Positions 18,290 to 27,317 of a DNA stretch of 64,000 nt are shown here, piece after piece (position 1 is the stretch's first letter; every line of letters starts with the position of its first letter). Both the position numbers and the translations under genes were made by a program. Where the stretch lies: the NCBI GenBank assembly GCA_963676515.1, contig OY781061.1, forward strand, positions 62,001 to 126,000, given 5' to 3'. Source of the DNA: G963667145 sp963676515 [NCBI: Candidatus Cloacimonadota bacterium]. Lineage in GTDB: Bacteria > Cloacimonadota > Cloacimonadia > G963667145. Under the pieces are notes generated by a model, which searched no databases, was not told the origin of the DNA, and worked only from the letters and a program-made list of their open reading frames with translations.

Positions 18290-19390
18290 TTAACGAAGTT
18301 TAATAGTTATAAGAGCCATCGCCGCTGAAATAGAAGCTATAATCCAAAATCTTACCACTATCTTCTCTTCAGATAGCCCTTTTTTTTCAAAATGGTGATG
18401 CAGAGGAGCACACAAAAACAATCTTTTACCTTCTCCAAATTTTTTCTTTGTGTACTTGAAATAATAAGTCTGGAAAAAAGAAGAAAGTGTTTCGGTCACA
18501 AACACAAAAGAGACAAGACCCAAAAAAAGTTCTTCTCTAATAATAATCGATGTAACTGCGATAAGACCGCCTAAACATAGCGAACCCGTATCCCCCATAA
18601 AAATCTGGGCAGGTTTGATATTGTACCACAAAAACCCCAGAGTCGTCCCTATCATCGCAAAGATGAAAACACAAATTTCCGAGCTTTCTTTGATAAATTC
18701 CAGATGAAAGTGATTACACAAAAAAACATTGCCTTTCATATAAGCTAAAATCCCCAAAGGAACAAGGCAAATACAGACAAGCCCGCTAGCCAAACCATCT
18801 AGTCCATCGCTGATATTTACAGCGTTAGACGAACCGACTATCAAAAACATAACGAAAGGGATGAATAAATAACCCAAAGTCCAAAAGCTATTTTTGAAAA
18901 AAGGCACTGAAACTTTGCTCAGCAGTTGCAAATCTGGTTGCAAAATATACAAAAAACAAAACACTAACAACGCCAAAGAAACTTGCCCTAAAAGTTTATG
19001 CTTCGCTACCAGACCTTCTCCATAACCTTTGATATTCTTGAGGTAATCGTCCAAAAATCCTAAAATGCCCAACCAAATAGTGACAAAATAAAGAATTAAG
19101 ATGTAAGCCTCTGTGAATTTATTCCACAACATAGATGAAAGCAAAAGCCCTGCGATGATTATCACTCCACCCATAGACGGCGTGCCTTTCTTGGCATTAT
19201 GCTGAGGTGTGTAACGACTAATACTTTCCACTACCTTTATTTTTTTGAAAAATCTAATAGCCCACGGACCTACCAAAAAAGAGAATAGAAAAGCTGTAAC
19301 AAAAGCCATCGCCGACCTAAAAGTTACATAGCGAAAAACATTAAAAAAAATGCTCTCTTTTCCATAAAATTCGTATAAGAAATAAAACAT
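18290..19390 (-). CDS. mraY: Phospho-MurNAc-pentapeptide translocase MraY
   Basis: An integral membrane enzyme that transfers phospho-MurNAc-pentapeptide to undecaprenyl phosphate, giving lipid I. Diagnostic motifs are GTPSMGG, FLDDYLKN, SSNAVNISDGLDGLASG, the metal-binding MGDTGSLCLGG and the histidine loop APLHHHFEKKG. About ten transmembrane segments span the 366 residues. An AAGGA site four bases before the ATG lies within the end of murEF. Confidence 0.97.
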   Translation of the reverse strand: MFYFLYEFYGKESIFFNVFRYVTFRSAMAFVTAFLFSFLVGPWAIRFFKKIKVVESISRYTPQHNAKKGTPSMGGVIIIAGLLLSSMLWNKFTEAYILILYFVTIWLGILGFLDDYLKNIKGYGEGLVAKHKLLGQVSLALLVFCFLYILQPDLQLLSKVSVPFFKNSFWTLGYLFIPFVMFLIVGSSNAVNISDGLDGLASGLVCICLVPLGILAYMKGNVFLCNHFHLEFIKESSEICVFIFAMIGTTLGFLWYNIKPAQIFMGDTGSLCLGGLIAVTSIIIREELFLGLVSFVFVTETLSSFFQTYYFKYTKKKFGEGKRLFLCAPLHHHFEKKGLSEEKIVVRFWIIASISAAMALITIKLR

Positions 19391-22024
19391 CTATCCTTCC
19401 AGTTTTTTTATAAAAATATTTTTTAAAACAGACAATCCAACTCCATTCGAGCCTTTAACCAAAACAACATCTCCGTTTTCCAATTTCGGCAAATTTTCCT
19501 GCAACTCCTTTATACTCTCATAAAAAAATTGCGGATTGTAATACTTTGCCAGTGTCCCAACGCCATAAACTATGCTACCATTCACAAGAGAACCTATCTC
19601 TTGGTGGCTCTGTACCGCAGATGCCCCCAGCTCCAACATCTCTCCCAAGATAGCCAGATGTCTTTGCCCCTTTTTGTAATTTTCCCAAAACTCAAGTGCA
19701 GATTCCATCGAGAGAGGATTCGCATTGTAACAATCAAAAATAAAATTAACCTCTCCTATTTTCTTGCATTCCAAACGATTAGACATATCCAAAGGCAAAA
19801 GCAATCCCAACTGAATCGCGTCCTTGCTGAGTCCCAATAATAGTGCAGTCTTGATAGCTAAAGCAGCTGATTGAGCACGAAACTTAGGTTGATTTCCAAG
19901 TTTAAAAGATTGCTCTTCCACGCTTACCCAAAGCTGATCACCTTTCACTTTGCTACTATACTCCAAACCATCTGCAAAGAACCGCTTGTCCGCTGCTAGC
20001 TTTTTCTTACTGAAATCGAAAAGTTTCTTTTTCTCGCGGTAAACTCCTTGTTTATCACCAAAAGTCGCCAAATGGCTTTCGCCAATATTGGTGATAATCC
20101 CAATATCAGGATTTACAATTTGAGCCAATTTCTCTATTTCACCAGGATGATCTGTGCCCATCTCTATGAGCAAATATTTATGGTCAGGATGCAGATTAAA
20201 AATAGTTTTTGGCACTCCAATTTGGTTGTTTTCATTTGCGTCCGTCTTGAGGGTTAATCCATTTTGCTTCAGCAGATTGTAAAGCATTTCTTTAGTGGTA
20301 GTCTTCCCTACACTGCCCGTTATGCCTATTTTACTCACTTGGAATTGCCCTAAGTAAGCTTTTGCCAACGACTGATAAGCTTCCACGGTACTATCCACCA
20401 CCAGCAATTTTTCGCTTTTTTGAGGGCAATCTTTGCCTACTATAGCACAGCAACCTTCAACTTTAAGAACATCTGCCAAAAATTGATAAGAATCGTATTT
20501 TTTGCCGGGCAAAGCGATAAATAAAGAGTTCTGTCTCAGACTCCTAGAGTCTGTAGAGAGATGGTCAAAGACAAAATTTGCATCAAAATCTTGTGAAAAC
20601 TTTGCGTTTAGCACAAACTCCACCCAAAGTGGATCAAACATTTTTTTGAAACAAGGAGTAATTGCACCTTTTAAATATTCCAAGTCTGAAAACTGTAATT
20701 GCTCAAAACCTCTATCTAGGACAGTTTCTGCCCCTCTTCCCAGTACCAGAAACAAGTCATTCTCATCCGTGATCGACAAACCGTAATCTATCGCTTTCTT
20801 TCGCGATTTTATTATTATGATCTTATTTAGGGACGCGTCTCCTACAATTTCGGTTATAATTTCTTCAGTTCTTTCTTTGCGAGAATTGTCCTCGCACAAA
20901 ATCACCAAATCAGAATTATTCACTGCCAACTTGCCCATAATCGCCCGCTTTTGCTTATCCCTGTTGCCGCCACAACCAAAAAGAGTGATAACTCTTCGCT
21001 TGCTTTGCCTTTTTGCAAATTGCAAAACCTTTTCCAAAGAGTCTGGGCTATGAGCATAATCTACCAAAACATTATTAGACAGCAAGTTATACCTGCCAGC
21101 CAAAGATTCTATGGATTGCAATTTGCTAGGGAAAATTTTGCCCACCAATAAATCTACCAAACTCAAAATAAAAGCTGAGTTAAAAAGATTGACCTCGCCC
21201 AAAAGCGAAGAGACGCACAAATTGCCATTAAGCAAAAACTTACAGCCCTTCAAAGTTGCCTCTCGTTTTTCATAATAATAATCAGACATTTTGTCAAAGT
21301 TGGATATTCTTTTCACTTTTGGCAAATCCAGAGTGCTCCCATAGCTGTCATCGCTGTTTACCAAAGCCGTAGCTCCTGCTAGCACAGCCTTTTTTACAAA
21401 TCCCAACTTAACCTCTGCATACGCCTGCATATTTTTGTGGAAATCTAAATGATCTTGCGAAAGATTGGTAAAACAAACAAAATCAAAATCGAGCTGATCT
21501 ACTCTGTGAAGAGCTATCGCGTGTGAAGAGACCTCCATCAGCACATAATCAACTTTTGCCTGCACCATTTGAGCCAAAATAGAACGAAGTTCCACAACAT
21601 CTGGAGTCGTCCTCTGACTCCGATGCTCTTGATTGCCTATTAGATACTTTCCTGTCCCGATAGCACCCACTTTATAGCCGAGATTGCTTAAAAGTTTATG
21701 AGTCAGAAAACAAACACTTGATTTCCCATTAGTACCTGTGATGCCAATCAAGTTTAGCTTAGAAGACGGATTGTCATAGAATTTGTCTGACAAATAAACA
21801 GCTGCTTCTCTGCCGTTTGGACACAAAACAACAGGAACTTCCAATTTTATTTTTTTGGTAGCAACTACTAGCTTTGCTCCATTTTTCACAGCTTCCTTAG
21901 CAAAATTGTGACCGTCTTGGTCAAAACCTTGTACACAAATAAAAATAAATCCTGGCTTGACCAACCTAGAGTCCGTGGCTATTCCGTTGTATTCGGAAAC
22001 ATCAATTTCTATTGTACTACTCAT
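19391..22024 (-). CDS. murEF: MurE-MurF fusion ligase
   Basis: One 877-residue frame contains both MurE (about 1-455) and MurF (about 465-877), with no internal stop. The MurE half has P-loop GITGTNGKS (94-102), FTNLSQDHLDFH and GCGGNRDKQKR. The MurF half has P-loop GITGSVGKTTTK (567-578), TNIGESHLATFGDK and FDCYNANPLSMESAL. The protein would add the third amino acid and then D-Ala-D-Ala to the cytoplasmic precursor, possibly channelling the tripeptide between domains. The MurE specificity region reads DNSR (379-382) and GRGAE (429-433), where meso-DAP enzymes usually have DNPR and G-x-G-H-E. The ATG overlaps the ftsI stop (ATGA). Confidence 0.95.
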   Translation of the reverse strand: MSSTIEIDVSEYNGIATDSRLVKPGFIFICVQGFDQDGHNFAKEAVKNGAKLVVATKKIKLEVPVVLCPNGREAAVYLSDKFYDNPSSKLNLIGITGTNGKSSVCFLTHKLLSNLGYKVGAIGTGKYLIGNQEHRSQRTTPDVVELRSILAQMVQAKVDYVLMEVSSHAIALHRVDQLDFDFVCFTNLSQDHLDFHKNMQAYAEVKLGFVKKAVLAGATALVNSDDSYGSTLDLPKVKRISNFDKMSDYYYEKREATLKGCKFLLNGNLCVSSLLGEVNLFNSAFILSLVDLLVGKIFPSKLQSIESLAGRYNLLSNNVLVDYAHSPDSLEKVLQFAKRQSKRRVITLFGCGGNRDKQKRAIMGKLAVNNSDLVILCEDNSRKERTEEIITEIVGDASLNKIIIIKSRKKAIDYGLSITDENDLFLVLGRGAETVLDRGFEQLQFSDLEYLKGAITPCFKKMFDPLWVEFVLNAKFSQDFDANFVFDHLSTDSRSLRQNSLFIALPGKKYDSYQFLADVLKVEGCCAIVGKDCPQKSEKLLVVDSTVEAYQSLAKAYLGQFQVSKIGITGSVGKTTTKEMLYNLLKQNGLTLKTDANENNQIGVPKTIFNLHPDHKYLLIEMGTDHPGEIEKLAQIVNPDIGIITNIGESHLATFGDKQGVYREKKKLFDFSKKKLAADKRFFADGLEYSSKVKGDQLWVSVEEQSFKLGNQPKFRAQSAALAIKTALLLGLSKDAIQLGLLLPLDMSNRLECKKIGEVNFIFDCYNANPLSMESALEFWENYKKGQRHLAILGEMLELGASAVQSHQEIGSLVNGSIVYGVGTLAKYYNPQFFYESIKELQENLPKLENGDVVLVKGSNGVGLSVLKNIFIKKLEG

Positions 22025-24102
22025 TCAGCCCTCAGATCAACCGCAAACCCATAATTGTATTGAGATTTCACGACTCCCGATCCTTCTACTTCAATATTTA
22101 TCTCTTCCTCTTTTGCCAGTGCAAAAGCTTCTCGCAAAGTAAGACCAACAAAATTTATTCCCTGCTGCTGAAACTCTTTAGCTTCGTTTCCCATTATTAT
22201 AGTAGCGGGGATTCCTTTGGCAAACTTCAAATAAGGCTTGGGGAACTGATCAACAACAATAGTATCTGTTTCGAGTTTTTGCACAAACTTACCAAAAATT
22301 CCCGCCTCTCCCAAAATGAATTCAGCTTTTGTTTGACTCAAACCTGTAAGATAAGGCATCGTAAGAAATGACTCTTGCCTCACCACATCAATTTTAGGAT
22401 CTATTATCATTTTGGTTACCACTTCCCTAAAGGTGGGCACAGCCGATTTAGATGCATAGTGATAAATCCCTTTGGCATCTCCAAATACTATCAAAATCAA
22501 ATATTTAGGATTTTCTATAGGAAAAAAACCACAAAAAGAGGAAGAGTGAACCAATTTATCTTTACTACTTCTTGCCAGCTCTTCAGCCGTTCCTGTCTTA
22601 CCAGCAATATGCATATTTTTAATTTTCGTCTTCTCCGCAGTACCATTTTCCACCACTTTACTCATCATCTGTTTCAGCAAATCTATATTTTTCTTAGTTG
22701 AAATTTTAGCCAAAATTTTCTTGCTCTTAGTATGCACTTTGCCATCGGGATACTCTATCCTCTTGACAATATAAGGTCGCAACAAATAACCACCATTCGC
22801 AATACTTGCATAAGCACTCGCTAGTTGGATAGGTGTGAGAGCTATCTCGTGCCCTATCGCCAATGAGGTCAAAGTGTAGTCGCTCCACTGAGATGGCGGA
22901 CGCAAAATACCTTTCTCCTCACCGTACATATCGCTCAGCAGAAAAGAAGCAAATCCCAGCTTTTTCAATCTTTTATACAGGTCATTGCCACCTACTTTTT
23001 CGGCAACTTTCATCACACCCACATTGGATGAGTACTGCAAGATTTGCTCAAAAGTCAAAGTGTCGCTTTTCCTACTCGTCCAGTGATCTTTGATAAGCCT
23101 AGTTTCGCCTTTTACTTGATAAGGGGAACAATCAATTTTGGTTTTTTGATTAAACAACTGCTTATCCAACGCCAACTGCAAAATAAAAGGCTTGATCGTC
23201 GAACCTGGTGCAAAAAGGTAAGATATAGCATAGTTCGAGTATGGCAGATGAATCTTTCCTTTTTCGTAATCGTAACCACAACTAGCCAAAATCTCACCCG
23301 TGTTCGGGTTCATCACTAACCCCATAGCAGAGCTAGCTTTATACTTCTTGATATTTTTTCTGAGAGTGGAACTCAAGATTTCCTGAATATCTCTATCTAT
23401 GGTAAGGAAAAAATCTGCACCATCGATAGGTTTTTTTTCGTAACAATCTTGCACGAAAGGGGTTCCATTTGCATAAAATTTTTGCCAGCCATCTTTGCCG
23501 TGCAAACTTTCCTCAAAAAACTTTTCCAGCCCACTAACACCTATCAGGTTTTCCCGAAACTCCCTACAATCAACCACCTCTTTGCTTACACTCTTTGTTT
23601 GACCAATTATTGGCTCTAAGTCCAAGTCTATTAAAGAGATACGCTTGGCTCCATTGTAACTAATTAAAGGCTGTGGCAACTTCGCAATAGAAAAACCTTC
23701 GCAAATTTTTTTTACGGTAACAGCTGACACCATATTTTTGATGTACACAGAGCCTAACTGCTTAGATTTTGTGAGAATTGAGTAAGCATCCACATCAAGA
23801 TTGTAATCCAAAACATCGGCGGCAATTACATAAATGTCGGACAAATCTGTACCTGTCTCCCGAGAGTGAATATTCAGCAAATTTTTATCTATATCTACTT
23901 GATAAAAATTGTCCGAACTAACCAGAATCTTACCTAAGCGATCGTAAAAATCTCCTCTTTTGGCAATGAGAAGTTTTTTATGCGGGATATTTCTTACTCG
24001 CCAGACTTTCGCCAAATCGTAGGGATCCACCACCTGCACCACAAATAAATAGACCACAGTAAAGATTAAAAGAGTGAAATTGATTACTTTTATAAACTTC
24101 AT
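22021..24102 (-). CDS. ftsI: Division transpeptidase FtsI/PBP2-type with C-terminal PASTA domains
   Basis: A class B penicillin-binding protein that crosslinks septal peptidoglycan. An N-terminal membrane anchor (about 5-22) precedes the PBP dimerisation domain and the transpeptidase domain. Catalytic motifs are SxxK as STIKP near residue 302, SxN as SSN, and KTGT near 499. The last 130 residues hold PASTA-like repeats (MPYLTGLSQTKAEFILGEAG; FVGLTLREAFALAKEE), seen in Firmicutes PBP2x and in various other phyla but absent from E. coli FtsI. It lies between ftsL and murEF and overlaps both by four bases. Confidence 0.95.
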   Translation of the reverse strand: MKFIKVINFTLLIFTVVYLFVVQVVDPYDLAKVWRVRNIPHKKLLIAKRGDFYDRLGKILVSSDNFYQVDIDKNLLNIHSRETGTDLSDIYVIAADVLDYNLDVDAYSILTKSKQLGSVYIKNMVSAVTVKKICEGFSIAKLPQPLISYNGAKRISLIDLDLEPIIGQTKSVSKEVVDCREFRENLIGVSGLEKFFEESLHGKDGWQKFYANGTPFVQDCYEKKPIDGADFFLTIDRDIQEILSSTLRKNIKKYKASSAMGLVMNPNTGEILASCGYDYEKGKIHLPYSNYAISYLFAPGSTIKPFILQLALDKQLFNQKTKIDCSPYQVKGETRLIKDHWTSRKSDTLTFEQILQYSSNVGVMKVAEKVGGNDLYKRLKKLGFASFLLSDMYGEEKGILRPPSQWSDYTLTSLAIGHEIALTPIQLASAYASIANGGYLLRPYIVKRIEYPDGKVHTKSKKILAKISTKKNIDLLKQMMSKVVENGTAEKTKIKNMHIAGKTGTAEELARSSKDKLVHSSSFCGFFPIENPKYLILIVFGDAKGIYHYASKSAVPTFREVVTKMIIDPKIDVVRQESFLTMPYLTGLSQTKAEFILGEAGIFGKFVQKLETDTIVVDQFPKPYLKFAKGIPATIIMGNEAKEFQQQGINFVGLTLREAFALAKEEEINIEVEGSGVVKSQYNYGFAVDLRAE

Positions 24103-24398
24103 ATTTTGTCGGTAAACACAAAAATCAGATTAACTTCTCCTTTATCTACTTTAGCATAAAAAATTTGATTCGGTAAAACCATTTTCAAGCCTTCTCCTGA
24201 CAAAAATTTCCGCTTGTAACTTTGTGTCAATCGATTAACTTCGCTTTTTGTTTGCCTATTTTCGGCAATCAAAAGGGAATTAGAATGTTCCAAAAAATTT
24301 ATCAGTTTAGTGTTTTCACGAAGCTCTTTTTTATTCAATCTCTCGGTTACAGCACCTATTATTAGCAAAAAAAACAGAAAAATAACCATTTTTTTCAT
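24099..24398 (-). CDS. ftsL: FtsL-like small bitopic division protein
   Basis: A 99-residue protein with one N-terminal membrane helix (about residues 4-18) followed by a helical, probably coiled-coil segment (about 20-65). FtsL proteins are too divergent for a motif-based call. The identification rests on size, topology and position between rsmH and ftsI, which is where FtsL is found in most dcw clusters. An AGGAG site lies seven bases before the ATG. Confidence 0.75.
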   Translation of the reverse strand: MKKMVIFLFFLLIIGAVTERLNKKELRENTKLINFLEHSNSLLIAENRQTKSEVNRLTQSYKRKFLSGEGLKMVLPNQIFYAKVDKGEVNLIFVFTDKI

Positions 24399-24401
24399 GC
24401 T

Positions 24402-25298
24402 CTATCTCCTTTCAGCCACGCGAAGTTTCGCACTTCTAGACCTTTTATTGTGAATCACCTCTTCATCCGAAGGATAAATTGGCTTTTTTGTGATTATTTT
24501 CAACTTTGGACTAAATCCGCAAACGCACTCTGGCAAACCAGGCGAACACTGACAACTCTGGGAAAGTTCCTTAAATAACCTTTTTACTATTCTGTCCTCT
24601 TTGCTATGATAAGAGATCACGACCAATCGACCACCAGGCTTGAGTGCACTTACAGCTTTAGGTATTACCTGTGATATTTGCTCAAGTTCATTGTTAACAT
24701 AAATCCTGATCGCTTGAAAAACCCTAGACAAAGATTTTTTATTGTGCAAACCGATGATTTTTGCTAAATCAAGAGTGGTATGCAAAGGTCTTGCTTTTTC
24801 GATAAGTTTCGCATAATAACCTGCTTTCTTCTCATCGCCAAATTCATAGAAAATTTTTTTAAGTTTTTCTGGGCTAAAGGTATTTACTATCTGCTTTGCG
24901 GTGATGTCCAAAGATGTGTCCATCCGCATATCCAAATCTCCCTCATAGGTGTAGCTAAAGCCTCGCTCAGCGGACAACACCTGTACGGTGGACACCCCCA
25001 AATCTAGCAAAATCCCATCTACCTTTCCCACTTTTTGCAAAGCTAAAACCGATCTAAAAGATGCAAAGTCTGATTTTAGCAAAGTAAATCTCCCTGCAAA
25101 ATCCCGCAGCACTTCGCTACTAAAATCAATAGCCCTTTGGTCGCGGTCTATTCCATAGACGAAGCAAGAGCTTTCTGCTTCCAATATCTTTTTGGTGTGT
25201 CCAGCTTCTCCCAAAGTTAAATCTACATAAATTCCTTCAGGCTTAATTTTTAACTGCTCTACACTTTCATCCAAGAGAACCGAAATATGTTTATTCAT
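24402..25298 (-). CDS. rsmH: 16S rRNA C1402 N4-methyltransferase RsmH (MraW)
   Basis: A SAM-dependent methyltransferase acting on C1402 in the decoding centre of 16S rRNA. Family signatures are HISVLLDESVEQL at the N-terminus, DLTLGEAGHTKKIL (SAM loop), GILLDLGVSTVQ, RGFSYTYEGDLDMRMD and SYHSKEDRIVKRLFKE. At 298 residues the length is normal. AGAGG four bases upstream supports the start. It follows mraZ directly, the standard arrangement. Confidence 0.97.
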   Translation of the reverse strand: MNKHISVLLDESVEQLKIKPEGIYVDLTLGEAGHTKKILEAESSCFVYGIDRDQRAIDFSSEVLRDFAGRFTLLKSDFASFRSVLALQKVGKVDGILLDLGVSTVQVLSAERGFSYTYEGDLDMRMDTSLDITAKQIVNTFSPEKLKKIFYEFGDEKKAGYYAKLIEKARPLHTTLDLAKIIGLHNKKSLSRVFQAIRIYVNNELEQISQVIPKAVSALKPGGRLVVISYHSKEDRIVKRLFKELSQSCQCSPGLPECVCGFSPKLKIITKKPIYPSDEEVIHNKRSRSAKLRVAERR

Positions 25299-25733
25299 TT
25301 AACCTCTCAAATCTTTAGGAGTAAGACTAGAAAATCTTTTTTGCCCTTGCTCAATCTTCTTTTTGTGCTCTTCTAGAGACCACAACGAAATATAGTTGCC
25401 ATTGCCTTTCAATACAGCTTTGTCAGTAATGCCTGCATACTCTAGCAAGCCTTGATCTATTTTTACTCGCCCAGAAGCTTCTATTTTTTGCTCTTTCGCG
25501 TAGTCTGCCAAATAATCGATGATAGATACCTGCTCGTCTGTCCCTTCTTCCATCCGATTACAATACTCGTCCCAGTTGTCCAGCGGATATAGTACCACAG
25601 ATCTGCCCACGCCCACAGTGAGCACCACTCTTCCCAGAGATTCAGGAGAAAATTTTTCTTTCATTTGCGAAGGAATAACTATCCTGAGCTGGTTTAAAGT
25701 TACCTCACTAACACCATTAAAACGACCCGACAT
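25299..25733 (-). CDS. mraZ: Transcriptional regulator MraZ
   Basis: A SpoVT/AbrB-like double-domain DNA-binding protein that represses its own dcw operon in E. coli. The 144 residues contain two swapped-hairpin domains, seen as LRIVIPSQMKEKF and GRVKIDQGLLEYAGI. The two DXXXR DNA-contact motifs are altered: the first reads LNQLR (Asp lost), the second EASGR (Asp to Glu). AGAGG lies five bases before the ATG at 25733; the TTG one codon earlier has worse spacing. Upstream is a 10-bp-periodic repeat that may be its operator. It is the first gene of the division cluster. Confidence 0.95.
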   Translation of the reverse strand: MSGRFNGVSEVTLNQLRIVIPSQMKEKFSPESLGRVVLTVGVGRSVVLYPLDNWDEYCNRMEEGTDEQVSIIDYLADYAKEQKIEASGRVKIDQGLLEYAGITDKAVLKGNGNYISLWSLEEHKKKIEQGQKRFSSLTPKDLRG

Positions 25734-25744
25734 CAAAACCTCTT

Positions 25745-25796
25745 TGACTTTTTGTGATTTTTTATGACTATGTAATAGTTTTGATGATTATGTCAA
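25745..25796 (-). promoter_or_regulatory. mraZ promoter with 10-bp-periodic repeat (candidate MraZ operator)
   Basis: On the mraZ strand, A[AG]TCA occurs at plus positions 25745-25749, 25755-25759, 25765-25769 and 25785-25789. These are four copies on an exact 10-bp grid with the slot at 25775 degenerate. E. coli MraZ binds TGGGN repeats with the same 10-bp period, so this spacing is what an MraZ operator should show. A -35 TTGACA lies at 25796-25791, and a possible -10 CATAGT at 25772-25767 (spacer 18) overlaps one repeat. The repeat nearest the gene ends just before the ribosome-binding site. The assignment to MraZ is inference. Confidence 0.5.
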
Positions 25797-25895
25797 CTCT
25801 AATTTGAACTATTTTCAAAATATGCAAAAAAAACTTGGCAATTAAAGGTAACTTTAGATTTTAAAAGAAAATTATCTTTAGAGAGGAAATAAAAA

Positions 25896-27299
25896 ATGAG
25901 CAAGATTTTAATCGAAAACCCTTTGGTAATCGTAACTCAAAACGAAAACAAAGACGAGCTTAAAAACAAAAACATTTTAATAGAAGACAATCTTATTAAA
26001 TCGATGGACTACTCGCCAAAAGAGGGCGAAAAATTTGACAAAGTGATAGATGCTACCGGCAAATTGGTGATGCCAGGAATGGTAAATTGCCATCATCACC
26101 TCTACCAAACACTGACTCGCAATGTTCCCAAGATGCAGGATCAAGATCTTTTCCCATGGCTCACCAATCACTATGAGCTGTGGCGTGAGGTTACCAACCA
26201 AGGCGTTTATGTCTCAGCAAAGGTCGGACTGCTGGAGCTGCTCTTCACTGGTTGCACCACCTCCACCGACCATATGTACCTATTTCCAAAGCACACAGAC
26301 GGCAAACTAATCGACGAAGAGATAAAAGCTGCCCGAGAGGTGGGAATCCGCTTCCAGCCGACTAGAGGCTCAATGACCCTCTCCACAAAGGACGGAGGAC
26401 TGCCTCCCGACGATGTCGTGCAAAGCGAACAGGAGATACTCGAAGATAGCCAGAGACTAATCAAAAAATATCACGACCCGTCTTTCGGCTCAATGCTCAG
26501 GATTAGCCTTGCCCCGTGCTCTCCTTTTTCCGTTACTGGCTCGCAGATGGCAAGTGTAGCTAAATTTGCCCAAGAGAATGGGCTGATGATTCACACTCAC
26601 CTAGCTGAGACCAAAGACGAAGAAAATTTCTGCATCGAAAAGTTTGGAGCAAGACCCGCTAAATATTTGGATGACCTTGGCTGGATTGCCGAGAACGCTT
26701 GGACAGCTCACTCTATCCATCTTAGCGACGAGGAGATCCAAAAAATGGGAGAACGAAAGATGGGAATTTCGCACTGTCCATCTTCCAATATGCGTCTCGG
26801 CTCGGGTATAGCTCGTATCCGTGAGATGCTGAATGCTGGAGTTTGCGTAGGTTTGGGCGTGGATGGCTCAGCTTCCAACGATTCCTCCAATATGCTCGCA
26901 GAAGCTCGATTAGCTATGCTCCTGTCTCGGTTGCGAGAAGACAAGTACAACTGGCTCACTGCTCGTGATGTGCTGTGGATAGCCACAAAAGGCGGGGCTC
27001 TGGCTCTTGGTCATACCGATGTGGGAAGTTTGGAAGAAGGGAAATGTGCCGACATCGTCCTCTACGATATGCAGAAGCTCGCCTACGCTGGCGGGATGAG
27101 CGACCCTGTAGCAGCTTTGGTGTTTTGCCAAGACACGAGCACCGTGGACACTTCCATCATCAACGGCAAAGTGATAATCGAAAACGGGAAACACAACTTT
27201 GAGCTTGCACCGCTCATCAAAAAGCAAAATGAGCTAGCAAACGAGATGATCCAAAAAGCTCAAAAAACTACTGGTATCGATTTTATGAGTAATAAGTAA
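25896..27299 (+). CDS. Amidohydrolase, probable 8-oxoguanine deaminase
   Basis: A 467-residue metal-dependent deaminase of the TRZ/ATZ-like amidohydrolase group. Metal and active-site motifs in order: NCHHHLYQTLTR, HTHLAE, the histidine in WTAHS, and GLGVDGSASNDSSN. The blocks LTRNVPKMQDQDLFPWL and CPSSNMRLGSGI match what I recall of 8-oxoguanine deaminases, which hydrolyse 8-oxoguanine to urate; isoxanthopterin or another purine-like substrate is possible. GAGAGGAAA precedes the ATG. It is the only plus-strand gene in the first 34.9 kb, divergent from mraZ and convergent with murA. G+C in its 3' half is higher than in nearby mur genes, but other conserved genes here also rise to about 50%. 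Confidence 0.85.
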   Translation: MSKILIENPLVIVTQNENKDELKNKNILIEDNLIKSMDYSPKEGEKFDKVIDATGKLVMPGMVNCHHHLYQTLTRNVPKMQDQDLFPWLTNHYELWREVTNQGVYVSAKVGLLELLFTGCTTSTDHMYLFPKHTDGKLIDEEIKAAREVGIRFQPTRGSMTLSTKDGGLPPDDVVQSEQEILEDSQRLIKKYHDPSFGSMLRISLAPCSPFSVTGSQMASVAKFAQENGLMIHTHLAETKDEENFCIEKFGARPAKYLDDLGWIAENAWTAHSIHLSDEEIQKMGERKMGISHCPSSNMRLGSGIARIREMLNAGVCVGLGVDGSASNDSSNMLAEARLAMLLSRLREDKYNWLTARDVLWIATKGGALALGHTDVGSLEEGKCADIVLYDMQKLAYAGGMSDPVAALVFCQDTSTVDTSIINGKVIIENGKHNFELAPLIKKQNELANEMIQKAQKTTGIDFMSNK

Positions 27300-27317
27300 G
27301 AAGAAAAATATAAAGTA

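Noticed and set aside
25896-27299. Horizontal transfer of the deaminase gene on base composition
   Set aside because: The 3' half is G+C-rich, but atpD and mfd also reach about 50% in places, while its 5' end matches the AT-rich neighbours. Composition alone does not show transfer.
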